Origin: Dehalococcoidia bacterium | GTDB taxonomy: Bacteria; Chloroflexota; Dehalococcoidia; SHXV01 | NCBI GenBank assembly: GCA_009693105.1 | Contig: SHXV01000012.1 | Location: 1-33,982, forward strand | DNA: 33,982 nt | Direction of reading: 5' to 3' | Shown here: piece by piece, positions 10,235 through 19,622 of the stretch | Position numbering within the stretch: the stretch's first letter is position 1 | Layout: every line of letters starts with the position of its first letter | Notes under the pieces: generated by a model | What the model was told of the DNA's origin: nothing | The model's input: only the letters and a program-made list of their open reading frames with translations | Databases searched by the model: none | Position numbers and translations under genes: made by a program

Positions 10235-10506
10235 CGGCCGGCCTCCACTGGGTGAGCCGCGTCGCCCTGCTCCAGTGCGGCGAGGATCGCCTTCACCAGC
10301 GCCCGCGCGGACTCCGCGCTCATCTCCACGGCCACCCGCGTCTGCTCCTCGCCCTGGCCGCCGAGGAAATCGATGTTGAGGCTGTGGTCCAGCGGGGCAT
10401 GGTAGGGATGATCGTAGTACACGTTCGCCTGGTCGATGCGCGCCCAACCCCGCGGCCCCTTGGCGCTGCCCGACATTCCGGCACGTTCAGTGATGTAGCT
10501 GCACAT
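10231..10506 (-). CDS. Small conserved protein, possibly DUF6295-like
   Basis: MCSYITERAGMSGSAKGPRGWARIDQANVYYDHPYHAPLDHSLNIDFLG...; coupled by ATGA overlap to the hydrolase. Family name is from memory only. Confidence 0.7.
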   Translation of the reverse strand: MCSYITERAGMSGSAKGPRGWARIDQANVYYDHPYHAPLDHSLNIDFLGGQGEEQTRVAVEMSAESARALVKAILAALEQGDAAHPVEAGR

Positions 10507-10516
10507 GCTCCCCTCC

Positions 10517-11275
10517 TCAGCCCGCCGACCCCGTGAGGTGCTTTCCGTAGAAAGCAAAAACCTTGCTCCAGCCATCCACCGCCTGATCCGGCCGGTAGCC
10601 GGCCCGGTCCACGGCGAAGAAGCCGTGGCCGGCCCCGTCGTAGCGGTGAAACTCGTACCCCTTGCCGTGCCGCTTCAGCGCTTCCTCCGTACGATTGACC
10701 TGATCGACGTTCGGGTTGGTGTCGTCGTTACCGAAGAGGCCCATCAGGGGACAACCCAGGCTCGGCGTCAAGTCGATCACCGGCACCGGCCGCTTGTCGT
10801 TGAGCTGGGCCGGATCGTCGACGATGACGCCACCACCCCAGCAATCGACCGCTGCGTTCAGCTCGGGCAACCGGCAGGCCACCATGTAGGTCTGGCGGCC
10901 GCCAGAACAGAAGCCGATGACGCCGACCTTGCCGTTGGCGTAGGGCTGGGCGCGCAGGAAGCGGGCACAGCCCCCCACATCGCCCACGACCTGGTCATCG
11001 GCCACACCGCCCTCGGCGCGGGCGCGGGCGGCGACATCGTCCGGGCTGCCCGGACCGGAGCGTGAATACAGGTGCGGGGCGATGGCGGCGTAGCCGTGCT
11101 GCGCGAATTTCCGCGCCACTTCGCGCGTCCACTCGTCCCAGCCCGGCATGTGGTGGATCACCACCACGCCGGGGTACGGCCCGGCGCCCAGCGGCCGCGC
11201 ATAGTAGGCCTCGATCTCGTCACCGCCGTGGCCGCGGACAACGAGTGTTTCGGCAAGCATCCCTTCATACGTCAT
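10517..11275 (-). CDS. Dienelactone hydrolase family protein
   Basis: MTYEGMLAETLVVRGHGGDEIEAYYARPLGAGPYPGVVVIHHMPGWDEW..., GVIGFCSGGR (Cys nucleophile elbow), GAGHGFF; AGGAGA SD upstream. Confidence 0.92.
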   Translation of the reverse strand: MTYEGMLAETLVVRGHGGDEIEAYYARPLGAGPYPGVVVIHHMPGWDEWTREVARKFAQHGYAAIAPHLYSRSGPGSPDDVAARARAEGGVADDQVVGDVGGCARFLRAQPYANGKVGVIGFCSGGRQTYMVACRLPELNAAVDCWGGGVIVDDPAQLNDKRPVPVIDLTPSLGCPLMGLFGNDDTNPNVDQVNRTEEALKRHGKGYEFHRYDGAGHGFFAVDRAGYRPDQAVDGWSKVFAFYGKHLTGSAG

Positions 11276-11339
11276 GGTTTCGTCTCCTGAATCAGTATGG
11301 GCGAAGGGACTATAGCACAGCGCGGGACGGGAGAACCTC

Positions 11340-11368
11340 TTTACGCGTCCCTCCCGTAGTTGTATGGT
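11340..11368 (+). promoter_or_regulatory. Candidate promoter of the fur-NiCoT operon
   Basis: TTTACG (11340-11345), 17-nt spacer, TATGGT (11363-11368). Confidence 0.4.
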
Positions 11369-11376
11369 ATGGGCTA

Positions 11377-11392
11377 TTGCAATGAGTTGCAG
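11377..11392. promoter_or_regulatory. Candidate Fur-family (Nur-like) operator
   Basis: TTGCAATGAGTTGCAG: inverted repeat TGCAA-N4-TTGCA placed at the expected transcription start and 13 nt before ATG 11406. Confidence 0.5.
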
Positions 11393-11405
11393 AAAGGACC
11401 GGTCG

Positions 11406-11855
11406 ATGAGCTGCGAAGCGGAGACCACTACGGTGCTGCGTGACCACGGCCACCGCATCACGCCGCAGCGCATGCTCATCCTCTCCTCCCTCCGCCACGC
11501 CGCGGGCCACATCTCCGCCTCCGACATTCTTGAAAGGGTGCAGCGGTCCTATCCCTACGTCGATATCTCCACGGTGTACCGGACCCTGAGCGTGCTGAAG
11601 GATCTGCACCTGGTGACGGAGACGCAGATGGGCGGGGAAAACGCCACGTTCGAGTGGCTGGGGCCGGAGCCGCACCATCACCTGATCTGCCGCAAGTGCG
11701 ACCAGGTAACCCTGCTGGACCACGACCACTTCACCGAGCTTGCTTCCGGGATCCTGCGGGAGACCGGGTTCCACCCGGACATCGATCACTTCGCCATCTT
11801 TGGCCTGTGCGCGGAATGCCGAGAGGCAAACCAGAATGAGAGCGGCCCGGCATGA
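11406..11855 (+). CDS. Fur-family metalloregulator (Fur/Zur/Nur type)
   Basis: MSCEAETTTVLRDHGHRITPQRMLILSSLRHAAGHISASDILERVQRSYPYVDISTVYRTLSVL...; metal site EPHHHLICRKC and C-terminal CAEC. Track start 11364 probably too early. Confidence 0.92.
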   Translation: MSCEAETTTVLRDHGHRITPQRMLILSSLRHAAGHISASDILERVQRSYPYVDISTVYRTLSVLKDLHLVTETQMGGENATFEWLGPEPHHHLICRKCDQVTLLDHDHFTELASGILRETGFHPDIDHFAIFGLCAECREANQNESGPA

Positions 11856-12949
11856 CGGAGCGATCGGGCGATGGCTCCGGCGGGCGCTGGCCATTCTCCC
11901 GGGCGGAGAACGGCCAGCTCTTCGTTATGTACGGGTTCATCGCCCTCCTCCACCTGGCGGGCTGGGGGCTGTTCTTCGCCTACGCCGGCAGCTTTGGCCC
12001 GGTGTACGCCGGCGCCGGGGCGCTGGCCTACGGGTTCGGGCTGCGCCACGCCTTCGATGCCGACCACATATCGGCGGTGGACGACACGACACGACTCATG
12101 CTTCAGCGCGGTGGGCGCCCCCTGAGCGTGGGTCTATTCTTCTCCCTGGGGCATTCCACCATCGTCTTCCTCCTCTGCCTCGGCCTGGCGCTATCGACCC
12201 GGGCGATCGAGGGGCGGATGGATGTGCTGGGCGAGGTGGGCGGCGATATCGGCGGAACGGTCTCCGGCACGTTCCTGTGGGCGGTCGGGATACTGAACCT
12301 CATCGTCTTCTGGGGGATCTACCGCGTCTACCAGGAGATGCGAAAGGGGCGGTACAACCGGGAGCGCCTGGAAGACCTACTGGTTCAGCGCGGGTTCATG
12401 AATCGCCTCCTGGGCAGCCGCCTCCGCAATGCCATCACCAAGAGCTGGCACATGTACCCGCTGGGGGTACTCTTCGGGCTCGGGTTCGACACGGCGACAG
12501 AGGTGGGGCTCCTGGCCGTAACGGCGGGCGCGGCCTCCACCACCACCAGCTCTGTGGAAGGTCACCTGCCCGTGCTCGGCATCCTGGCGCTGCCCCTCTT
12601 GTTCACGGCGGGCATGACCTTAATGGATACGACGGACGGGGTATTCATGTCCAAGGCGTACCGCTGGGCGTTCACCAACCCGCTGCGTAAGGTCTACTAC
12701 AACCTGACGACCACGGCGCTCTCCATCTTCGTCGCTTTGACGGTGGGGACCGTGCAGTACCTTCAGGTGATCCGGTCGCAGCTGAATATCGAGAATCGGT
12801 TCTTCAGCTGGCTGGACAGGCTGGACTTTGAGACGCTTGGCTACGGCATCGTCCTCGTCTTCCTCTTGACCTGGGTGGGCGCGGTCATCCTGTTCAAGGT
12901 ACGGCGCGTCGAGGAGCGCTGGGGCGACCTCATTCCTGACGACAGCTAA
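11852..12949 (+). CDS. NiCoT family nickel/cobalt permease (HoxN/NixA-like)
   Basis: RHAFDADHISAVDDTTR signature, second signature LGFDTATE, SLGHSTIVF; ATGA overlap with the fur stop. Confidence 0.92.
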   Translation: MTERSGDGSGGRWPFSRAENGQLFVMYGFIALLHLAGWGLFFAYAGSFGPVYAGAGALAYGFGLRHAFDADHISAVDDTTRLMLQRGGRPLSVGLFFSLGHSTIVFLLCLGLALSTRAIEGRMDVLGEVGGDIGGTVSGTFLWAVGILNLIVFWGIYRVYQEMRKGRYNRERLEDLLVQRGFMNRLLGSRLRNAITKSWHMYPLGVLFGLGFDTATEVGLLAVTAGAASTTTSSVEGHLPVLGILALPLLFTAGMTLMDTTDGVFMSKAYRWAFTNPLRKVYYNLTTTALSIFVALTVGTVQYLQVIRSQLNIENRFFSWLDRLDFETLGYGIVLVFLLTWVGAVILFKVRRVEERWGDLIPDDS

Positions 12950-12970
12950 CGGCGCCGGTTCAGCTCCCTG

Positions 12971-14086
12971 TTACTGAAGATCGCCCGGCGTCTTGGGGTG
13001 GGCGTAAGGGTGGCGGAAGGCGGAACGCTCGCCGACGGACCGGGGCGCCACTTCCTGCACACCCTTCCACCAGGCGATGAGCCGGTCCTCCTCCTCGTAA
13101 TCGAAACGGTTGCCGGGATCCCAACCGGGCTGCCCATCGGGCCGGTTCTGGAGCACCCACCGCACGGAGTGCTTCAGCCAGTCCTCCGCGCTGACGACGT
13201 CCCGGTAGCCGAGCTGATGGCGAATCTTGAAGGTGTCCATGAGCCGGTGATAGCGCCCGCCCGCTCCGCTCCCGGTAATGAGGGTGTTTCCAGGAGGAAT
13301 GATGCTGTAGGGGATGTCCACGAACTCGAATTCGTGGTTCATCGCCTTCGCCACCATCTCCACCCACTGCCTGCGGGTGTACTGGGCGTCGTCCCCGATG
13401 TGGTAGATCTGCCCGCCCGCGATCGTGGGCTGATCGATGGCGATGGCGATAGAGTGGGCGGCGTTGGGCGCGGCGCAACGGGTGAACAGCACCTGCCCGC
13501 TATCCTGAATGATGAACTGCTTCCGGCCATCCAGGACACGCTTGATCACCGGCCACTCGAACCCATCGCCGATGCCGTACGGCCCGTAGACGCCGGGGTA
13601 GCGGAAGTGCGTCGCGATGTAGTCACCGGCGTTGTGGTGACCGATGATCGTCTTCTCCGTCTCGATCATGCGGTCCACGAAGTGATCGACGCCGGGGTCC
13701 TCGTACGGGGTGTCCTCCGGTCCCGGGTTCACCACCTCACCGGCGTGTTCGGCCCAGTGCTCATCGCGGATGTGCATCCAGCCCTTCATCACAGGAAAGC
13801 CACCCACGGTCACCAGGTGGGGGGTCTTGCCCACCAGGGCATCGGCGAGGTAGCGCAGGCGGCCGTAGGTGGCGACGACGAGGTCCCACTTCCGATCGCC
13901 GAGGTCTTTATCGATCGTCTCGACGAAGTGCGGCTCCCCGTGGATGTGCTCGATCTTCTCGAGCTCCGGCTCGGGAACTTCGTGCACGCCACGGTGGTAC
14001 ATGGTCACGTCGTAGTCGCGCTTTTGCAGCTCCCGAACGATGTGCGGGCCGCTCGCCGCCGTACCACCGATAAGTAACGCTTTCAT
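12971..14086 (-). CDS. NAD-dependent epimerase/dehydratase family protein
   Basis: MKALLIGGTAASGPHIVRELQKRDYDVTMYHRG..., Rossmann GGTxxSGxxI. Two adjacent ATGs (14089/14086); AGGGGG SD spacing favours 14086. Confidence 0.88.
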   Translation of the reverse strand: MKALLIGGTAASGPHIVRELQKRDYDVTMYHRGVHEVPEPELEKIEHIHGEPHFVETIDKDLGDRKWDLVVATYGRLRYLADALVGKTPHLVTVGGFPVMKGWMHIRDEHWAEHAGEVVNPGPEDTPYEDPGVDHFVDRMIETEKTIIGHHNAGDYIATHFRYPGVYGPYGIGDGFEWPVIKRVLDGRKQFIIQDSGQVLFTRCAAPNAAHSIAIAIDQPTIAGGQIYHIGDDAQYTRRQWVEMVAKAMNHEFEFVDIPYSIIPPGNTLITGSGAGGRYHRLMDTFKIRHQLGYRDVVSAEDWLKHSVRWVLQNRPDGQPGWDPGNRFDYEEEDRLIAWWKGVQEVAPRSVGERSAFRHPYAHPKTPGDLQ

Positions 14087-14247
14087 CATCTCCCCCTGTT
14101 CGCTCGCCAGCACCGGACTGGACACGGAAAGCCTGTAGGTTATACCACCGCGGCGGCTCCCCTGCCACTGGCGAAGTGCGGTCACGCGGTATACGCTATC
14201 TACCTTTCCCGCCCACGAGCGTTCGTGCCAGCGAAGGGAGCAGCGCG

Positions 14248-16800
14248 ATGCCAGAAGTGGAGATGCGACCGGACACCCCCTTGTCCGATATCCGTGTTAT
14301 TGAGCTGGCCGATGAGCAGGCGGAGTACTGCGGCCGGGTGCTTTCCGGGCTGGGCGCCGATGTGATCAAGGTCGAACCGCCGCAGGGCAGCCCTACCCGT
14401 CGCATCGGGCCGTTCTATCAGGACCGGGAAGACCCTGAGGGCTCCCTCTACTTCTGGCACTACAACCTGGGAAAGAAATCGGCCGTCATCGATATCGAGA
14501 CGGGGCCGGGCAACCAGCAATTCCTGGACCTGCTGGCCACCGCTGACGTTTTCCTGGAATCGACGCAGCGGGGCTATCTGGAAGGGCTTGGTCTGGGCAG
14601 GGAGGCGCTGCAACAACGCTACCCCAACCTGATCATCGCCCGCGTATCTCCCTTCGGCGACGAAGGGCCGTGGGCTGACTACAAGGGGAGCGACCTGGTT
14701 CACCTGGCGATGGGCGGCCCCATGATGTTCACGGGCTACGCCCCCCGGCCGGACGGCACGTATGAGCTGCCGCCCATCGCCCCGCAGGCGTGGCACGCCT
14801 ACCACATCGCGGGGGAGCTGCTGCTCATCGGCGTGCTGGGGGCGCTGCTCCACCGCCGGGAGACGGGTGAGGGCCAGTACGTGACCTGCCCCGTGCACCA
14901 GGCGGTGGCCTGCAATACCTCGCCCGATCTACTGCGCTGGGTGTTCAACCGCTCCAAGCTCTCCCGCGCCCCCTTCGCCCAGCTCGCCCCCTCCAAGGAC
15001 GGCAGGCTGTTCTTGGCCTCTCCCCCGACCGTGGGAGTGAAGACGAACTGGGACAAGTTCGTAGACTTCATGGACGGCCACAAGAGCGCCGCCGACCTGC
15101 GTGATGAGCGCTACCAGGTGATGGGCGACCGTTCCCTGCAGGCGGACCCGGAGATGAGCGCCCACGTGCGGGAAGCGATCGCCCGGCTCGTCGGCAAGTA
15201 CACGGCGGCGGACGTGCCCTGGCAGGAAGCACAGGAGAACGGCTTCCTCTGGGGGCCGGTACGGCACGCCCACGAGAACGCGCTCGATGAACACTGGCGG
15301 AAGCGGGGAACGATTGCGGATGTGGAGCACGAGGACCTGGGCCGGACGTTCCCCTACCCCGTGGCCAAGTGGGCCTCCGACACCACCACATGGCGCATAG
15401 GGCCGCGCGCGCCCCACATCGGCGAGCACACGGCGGAGGTGATGGCGGGCCTGCCACGCCGGGCCGTGCGCATCGAGGTGCGCCCGACGGCGGACCAGCG
15501 CCGCTCCCGGCTGGGCAAGCCCTTCGCCCTGCACGGCGTGCGTATCCTCGATTTCACCTGGTGGCTGGCATCGGGCGGGGCGCCGCGTTATCTCTCCGCG
15601 CTGGGGGCGGAGAACATCAAGGTGGAGTGGAAGGGCGCGCCCGATCTTCGTACCGGCGCATTCTGGGGGCACTTGCCCGTCGGCGGGCGGGAAGCGCGCA
15701 GGAACGCGACGGGGCCGGTGCCGCCGGACCTGAGCACCAATAACCACAACGGCGAGTTCAACGACTGGCACGCCGGCCAGCGCGGCATCTCCCTCAACGT
15801 GCGCAACCCGAAGGGGTTGGAGATCGCGAAGCGGCTCATCGCCACGTCAGACATCGTCGTCGAAGGCTTCTCCCCCGGCGTCATGGCAAGCTGGGGTCTG
15901 GGCTACGGCGTGATGAAGGAGCTGAAGCCGGACATCATCTACGCGCAACAGTCCGGATTCGGGCAGAGCGGCATCTACGGCAAGTACCGCTCGTTCGATA
16001 TGCTTTCCGCCGCGATGGCCGGGGTGCTGGAGATGGCCGGGCTGCCGGAGCCCGCCCCGCCGGTGGGCTGGGGCTACGTGTTCATGGACTGGTTCGGCGC
16101 CTTCAACCTTGCCGCCGCCATGCTGACGGCGCTGAACTACAAGGCGCGCACCGGCAAGGGCCAGTGGATCGATTCCGCCCACGCGGAGGGCGGCATTTTC
16201 CTGAACGGCGTGACCATGCTGGACTGGGCGGCGAACGGAAGGGAGTGGCATCGCACCGGCAACCGCTCCCCGCACAAGGCGGCGGCGCCGCACGGGGCGT
16301 ACCGCTGCGAGGGCGCCGATCGCTGGGTCACGATCGCCTGCTTCACGGAGAGCGAGTGGGAGGCGCTCTGCGCGGTGGCGGCTCACCCGGAATGGCGCTC
16401 CGATCCGCGCTTCCGCACGTTGAAGGACCGCGTCGCCAACCAGGACGCGCTGGATGCCGCCCTGGAGGGTTGGACGTCCACGCAGGAACGCTACGCCGTC
16501 ATGCACCGGCTACAGGGGGCCGGCATCGCCGCAGGGGTGTGCCAGGACGCGGAGGACCGCTGCGAGAGCGATCCGCAACTGGCGGCGCTCAACTGGCTCA
16601 CCGAGCTGGACCAGACCGAGATGGGCCGGTGGCCGGTGAGGGAGGTGCCCGTGAAGATGAGCGGGACGCCCCCCTTCATGGGCGGCGACATCGACCGGGG
16701 AGCGCCCTGCTACGGCGAGGACAACGAGTACGTGTTCGGGGAGCTGCTGGGCATGTCATCGCAGCAGGTCCGCGATCTGGCCGAAGAGGGCATCATCTAG
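14248..16800 (+). CDS. Tandem two-domain CaiB/BaiF family CoA-transferase, copy B (divergent from A and C)
   Basis: IRVIELADEQAEYCGRVLSGLGADVIKVEPPQG... and second domain LHGVRILDFTWWLASGGAPRYLSALGAENIKVEWKG; GGGAG SD before ATG 14248. Confidence 0.92.
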   Translation: MPEVEMRPDTPLSDIRVIELADEQAEYCGRVLSGLGADVIKVEPPQGSPTRRIGPFYQDREDPEGSLYFWHYNLGKKSAVIDIETGPGNQQFLDLLATADVFLESTQRGYLEGLGLGREALQQRYPNLIIARVSPFGDEGPWADYKGSDLVHLAMGGPMMFTGYAPRPDGTYELPPIAPQAWHAYHIAGELLLIGVLGALLHRRETGEGQYVTCPVHQAVACNTSPDLLRWVFNRSKLSRAPFAQLAPSKDGRLFLASPPTVGVKTNWDKFVDFMDGHKSAADLRDERYQVMGDRSLQADPEMSAHVREAIARLVGKYTAADVPWQEAQENGFLWGPVRHAHENALDEHWRKRGTIADVEHEDLGRTFPYPVAKWASDTTTWRIGPRAPHIGEHTAEVMAGLPRRAVRIEVRPTADQRRSRLGKPFALHGVRILDFTWWLASGGAPRYLSALGAENIKVEWKGAPDLRTGAFWGHLPVGGREARRNATGPVPPDLSTNNHNGEFNDWHAGQRGISLNVRNPKGLEIAKRLIATSDIVVEGFSPGVMASWGLGYGVMKELKPDIIYAQQSGFGQSGIYGKYRSFDMLSAAMAGVLEMAGLPEPAPPVGWGYVFMDWFGAFNLAAAMLTALNYKARTGKGQWIDSAHAEGGIFLNGVTMLDWAANGREWHRTGNRSPHKAAAPHGAYRCEGADRWVTIACFTESEWEALCAVAAHPEWRSDPRFRTLKDRVANQDALDAALEGWTSTQERYAVMHRLQGAGIAAGVCQDAEDRCESDPQLAALNWLTELDQTEMGRWPVREVPVKMSGTPPFMGGDIDRGAPCYGEDNEYVFGELLGMSSQQVRDLAEEGII

Positions 16801-16814
16801 CCCGGCCGCGCGAC

Positions 16815-17045
16815 TTAGTCAGCCCGCCCAGCGATAGCGCGCAACATCCACCAGAGTGCGGCGAGGATGATGAGGACGGTCTGCAGAATCGCCCAGAGTA
16901 AGTAAAACGTCGCGTAGAGACCGAAAATCAAAGCCGGGATCAGAACCGGAAGCGAAACAATCCAGTGAATGCGTCCGAGTTGGTCAGCAACCCACCATAA
17001 GACGGCTGACGCGAGCCCCATTGCCAATACGCCTAGCCATGTCAT
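16815..17045 (-). CDS. Small hypothetical membrane protein (76 aa)
   Basis: MTWLGVLAMGLASAVLWWVADQLGRIHWIVSLPVLIPALIFGLYATFYLLWAILQTVLIILAALWWML...; about two hydrophobic helices, no competing ORF. Confidence 0.5.
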   Translation of the reverse strand: MTWLGVLAMGLASAVLWWVADQLGRIHWIVSLPVLIPALIFGLYATFYLLWAILQTVLIILAALWWMLRAIAGRAD

Positions 17046-17209
17046 GAGTATCTGGACAAAAGCTACCGTCGTGACCGTACCGGCCGCGAGCGTGCGGTCG
17101 CGCGCCTGGCGAAACGGGTTCAGCGGTATGCTGAACGTGACCTCTCCCTCGCCCCGTCGTCCATTTGCCCTCCCATTACATGGTTAAGAGATCTCGCATC
17201 CCTCCCCAG

Positions 17210-17617
17210 CTACGCCCGCTCGAAGACGGGGAGCTTGAAGGGGCCGGCCGCGTCCTCGCAATCGATAAAGGTCAGCTTCACCGGCAGCTCGAAGGAGATG
17301 TCCTTCCAGGTGAAGCCCTGCGGGTTGCTCAGGAACTGGGGGCCTTCCTCCAGCTTCACCACGATGCAATCCACGGGGGGCGGCAGTTCATCGTAGTACT
17401 GCCGCTCAAACGTGCAGAAACTGACCACCTTGCCCCGTCCGGACAGCGGCTTCCACTCAAGGTCAAACGTGCCGCAGGTGTCGCACACGGGCATCGGTGG
17501 CCAGAAGGTGCGGTTGCAGCGAGAGCAGCTCTGGAGTCGAAGCTCCCCCTGATTGCAGTACTGCCAGAAGGTGTCGTGGACGCCCCCCAGCGTTCGATCC
17601 GGTCGCTTCTGTGCCAT
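17210..17617 (-). CDS. DUF35 / Zn-ribbon OB-fold protein (ChsH2-like acyl-CoA-associated)
   Basis: Zn ribbon CSRCNRTFWPPMPVCDTCG (CxxC-x10-CxxC), then OB-fold GRGKVVSFCTFERQYY...; 2 nt after the thiolase-like gene. Confidence 0.88.
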   Translation of the reverse strand: MAQKRPDRTLGGVHDTFWQYCNQGELRLQSCSRCNRTFWPPMPVCDTCGTFDLEWKPLSGRGKVVSFCTFERQYYDELPPPVDCIVVKLEEGPQFLSNPQGFTWKDISFELPVKLTFIDCEDAAGPFKLPVFERA

Positions 17618-17619
17618 CG

Positions 17620-18810
17620 CTACGCTCCCCGCCGGAAGATAAAGGGGTACGCCCCAATCATGCTGCAGTGGCAGAACATCGATGTCTCAACGTCCTTCAC
17701 CTGGCGCGCTCCCGCCTCATGGCGAAGCTGGCGCACCGCCTCCACCACGTGGTTCCAGCCCATCATGTAAGACTCCGACATCATGCCGCCGCTCGTGTTC
17801 ACCGGCAGCTCCCCGCCCAGGCCGATCCGTCCATCCTGGCAAAACTCCAGGCCCTCGCCCTGCTTGGTGAAGCCGAACCCCTCCAGGTAGATCGGGACGT
17901 GCACGGTGGCCGCGTCATACGGCTGCAGGTGGTCGATGTCCTTCGGGCTCATGCCCGCCATATCGAACGCCTGCTTCCCGGAGGTGCTGAGGTAGGTGTA
18001 AAACATGTCCTCCACCAGCCACTGCATCTGGGTGTTGTCCTTGCCCCCGGTGGTGACGCCGTAGCCATCGACGAGGACGGGTGCGTGGGGAAGGTCCTTC
18101 GCCTTGTCGGCGCGACGCAGGATGATGCAGACGCCGCCATCGTTCACCAGGCAGTAGTCGAACAGGTGGAGGGGACGGCAGACGTAGCGGGACTGCATAT
18201 AGTCGTCCAGCGTCATCGGCCGGTCATGCATGACGGCGTTGGGGTTGAGCGTGGCGTGGTTGCGGATGGTCACCGCGACCGCGCCCAGCTGCTCCTCCGT
18301 GCTGCCGTACTTCAGCTGGTGGTGCTTGAACATGAGGGCCCAGTGCGCGCCCTGCGAGCTCCAGCCCCAGGGGTGGTAGTAGTAGTAAGACATCGGGCCG
18401 CCGCGAATCTGGGCCCCGCCATAGCGGACGCCCATCGAGCGCTGGGCCAGCCCGTAGACCAGCGCAACGGTCTCGCACTGGCCGCTGTAGATCGCGTTGA
18501 CCGCGGCGGACATCGTGTCCCAGATGGAGCCGCTGGTGTTCAGCTTGGGCTGGATTCCCAGCAGCTCCGCCATCCGCTCGTGGATAACGGGGCCGCTCAC
18601 GCCCAGCCCATCGATGTCCTCTTTCTTGAGGCCGCTGTCCTCAAGGGCGCGATAAAAGGCCTTCATCGCCAGCCCTTCCGAATCGAGGAAGTGGTAGTTG
18701 GGGTCCTTCACGCGGGCCGCGGCGTAATCGGCGTGGTAATCCGTGTCCCCCACACCGACGATCGCGACCTTGCCGCTCATGTCACGCATGCGAGCGAGAT
18801 CGTATCCCAT
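17620..18810 (-). CDS. Thiolase-fold protein (lipid-transfer/Ltp2-like)
   Basis: MSGKVAIVGVGDTDYHADY..., HLQPYDAATVHVPIYLEGFGF, NTSGGMMSESYMMGWNHVVEAVRQLR. AAGGAG SD 6 nt before ATG 18810. Confidence 0.85.
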   Translation of the reverse strand: MGYDLARMRDMSGKVAIVGVGDTDYHADYAAARVKDPNYHFLDSEGLAMKAFYRALEDSGLKKEDIDGLGVSGPVIHERMAELLGIQPKLNTSGSIWDTMSAAVNAIYSGQCETVALVYGLAQRSMGVRYGGAQIRGGPMSYYYYHPWGWSSQGAHWALMFKHHQLKYGSTEEQLGAVAVTIRNHATLNPNAVMHDRPMTLDDYMQSRYVCRPLHLFDYCLVNDGGVCIILRRADKAKDLPHAPVLVDGYGVTTGGKDNTQMQWLVEDMFYTYLSTSGKQAFDMAGMSPKDIDHLQPYDAATVHVPIYLEGFGFTKQGEGLEFCQDGRIGLGGELPVNTSGGMMSESYMMGWNHVVEAVRQLRHEAGARQVKDVETSMFCHCSMIGAYPFIFRRGA

Positions 18811-18885
18811 GCGCATCTCCTTTCCCTCTGTTTGTTGAGTGGGTGACTGTACACCCCCGGCCGCCGGATTACCAACGCCTCACAC

Positions 18886-18918
18886 GCTGAACCCGGAAAG
18901 GGGCTCGCCGGGTTCAGC
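18886..18918 (-). terminator. Hairpin downstream of the Prx6 gene
   Basis: GCTGAACCCGG-AAAGGGGCTCG-CCGGGTTCAGC, 11-bp perfect stem, just 3' of the minus-strand stop at 18950. Confidence 0.5.
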
Positions 18919-18949
18919 CACCCTTGCCGGGACGTGCCGTGGTTGGCGG

Positions 18950-19585
<636 letters not shown>

Positions 19586-19622
19586 GTCAGTCCTCCTTGC
19601 TTTGCTGGCGTTCGGGGGTCAC

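Noticed and set aside
11852-12949. Assigning the NiCoT permease to cobalt/B12 metabolism
   Set aside because: No cobalamin biosynthesis genes and no cobalamin riboswitch seen upstream; nickel is the weaker-but-better guess from the operator.
12998-14077. 359-aa plus-strand ORF antisense to the epimerase
   Set aside because: The minus frame has clear Rossmann/epimerase motifs and an SD; the antisense ORF is a high-GC shadow with low-complexity composition.
14248-16800. Naming copy B (or A/C) as the DMSP enzyme DddD
   Set aside because: Shares the tandem architecture, but no BCCT transporter or other ddd gene is nearby and the sequence alone does not fix the substrate.
17497-18846. 449-aa plus-strand ORF antisense to the thiolase-like gene
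   Set aside because: His/Val/Arg-rich shadow ORF; real coding evidence is on the minus strand.
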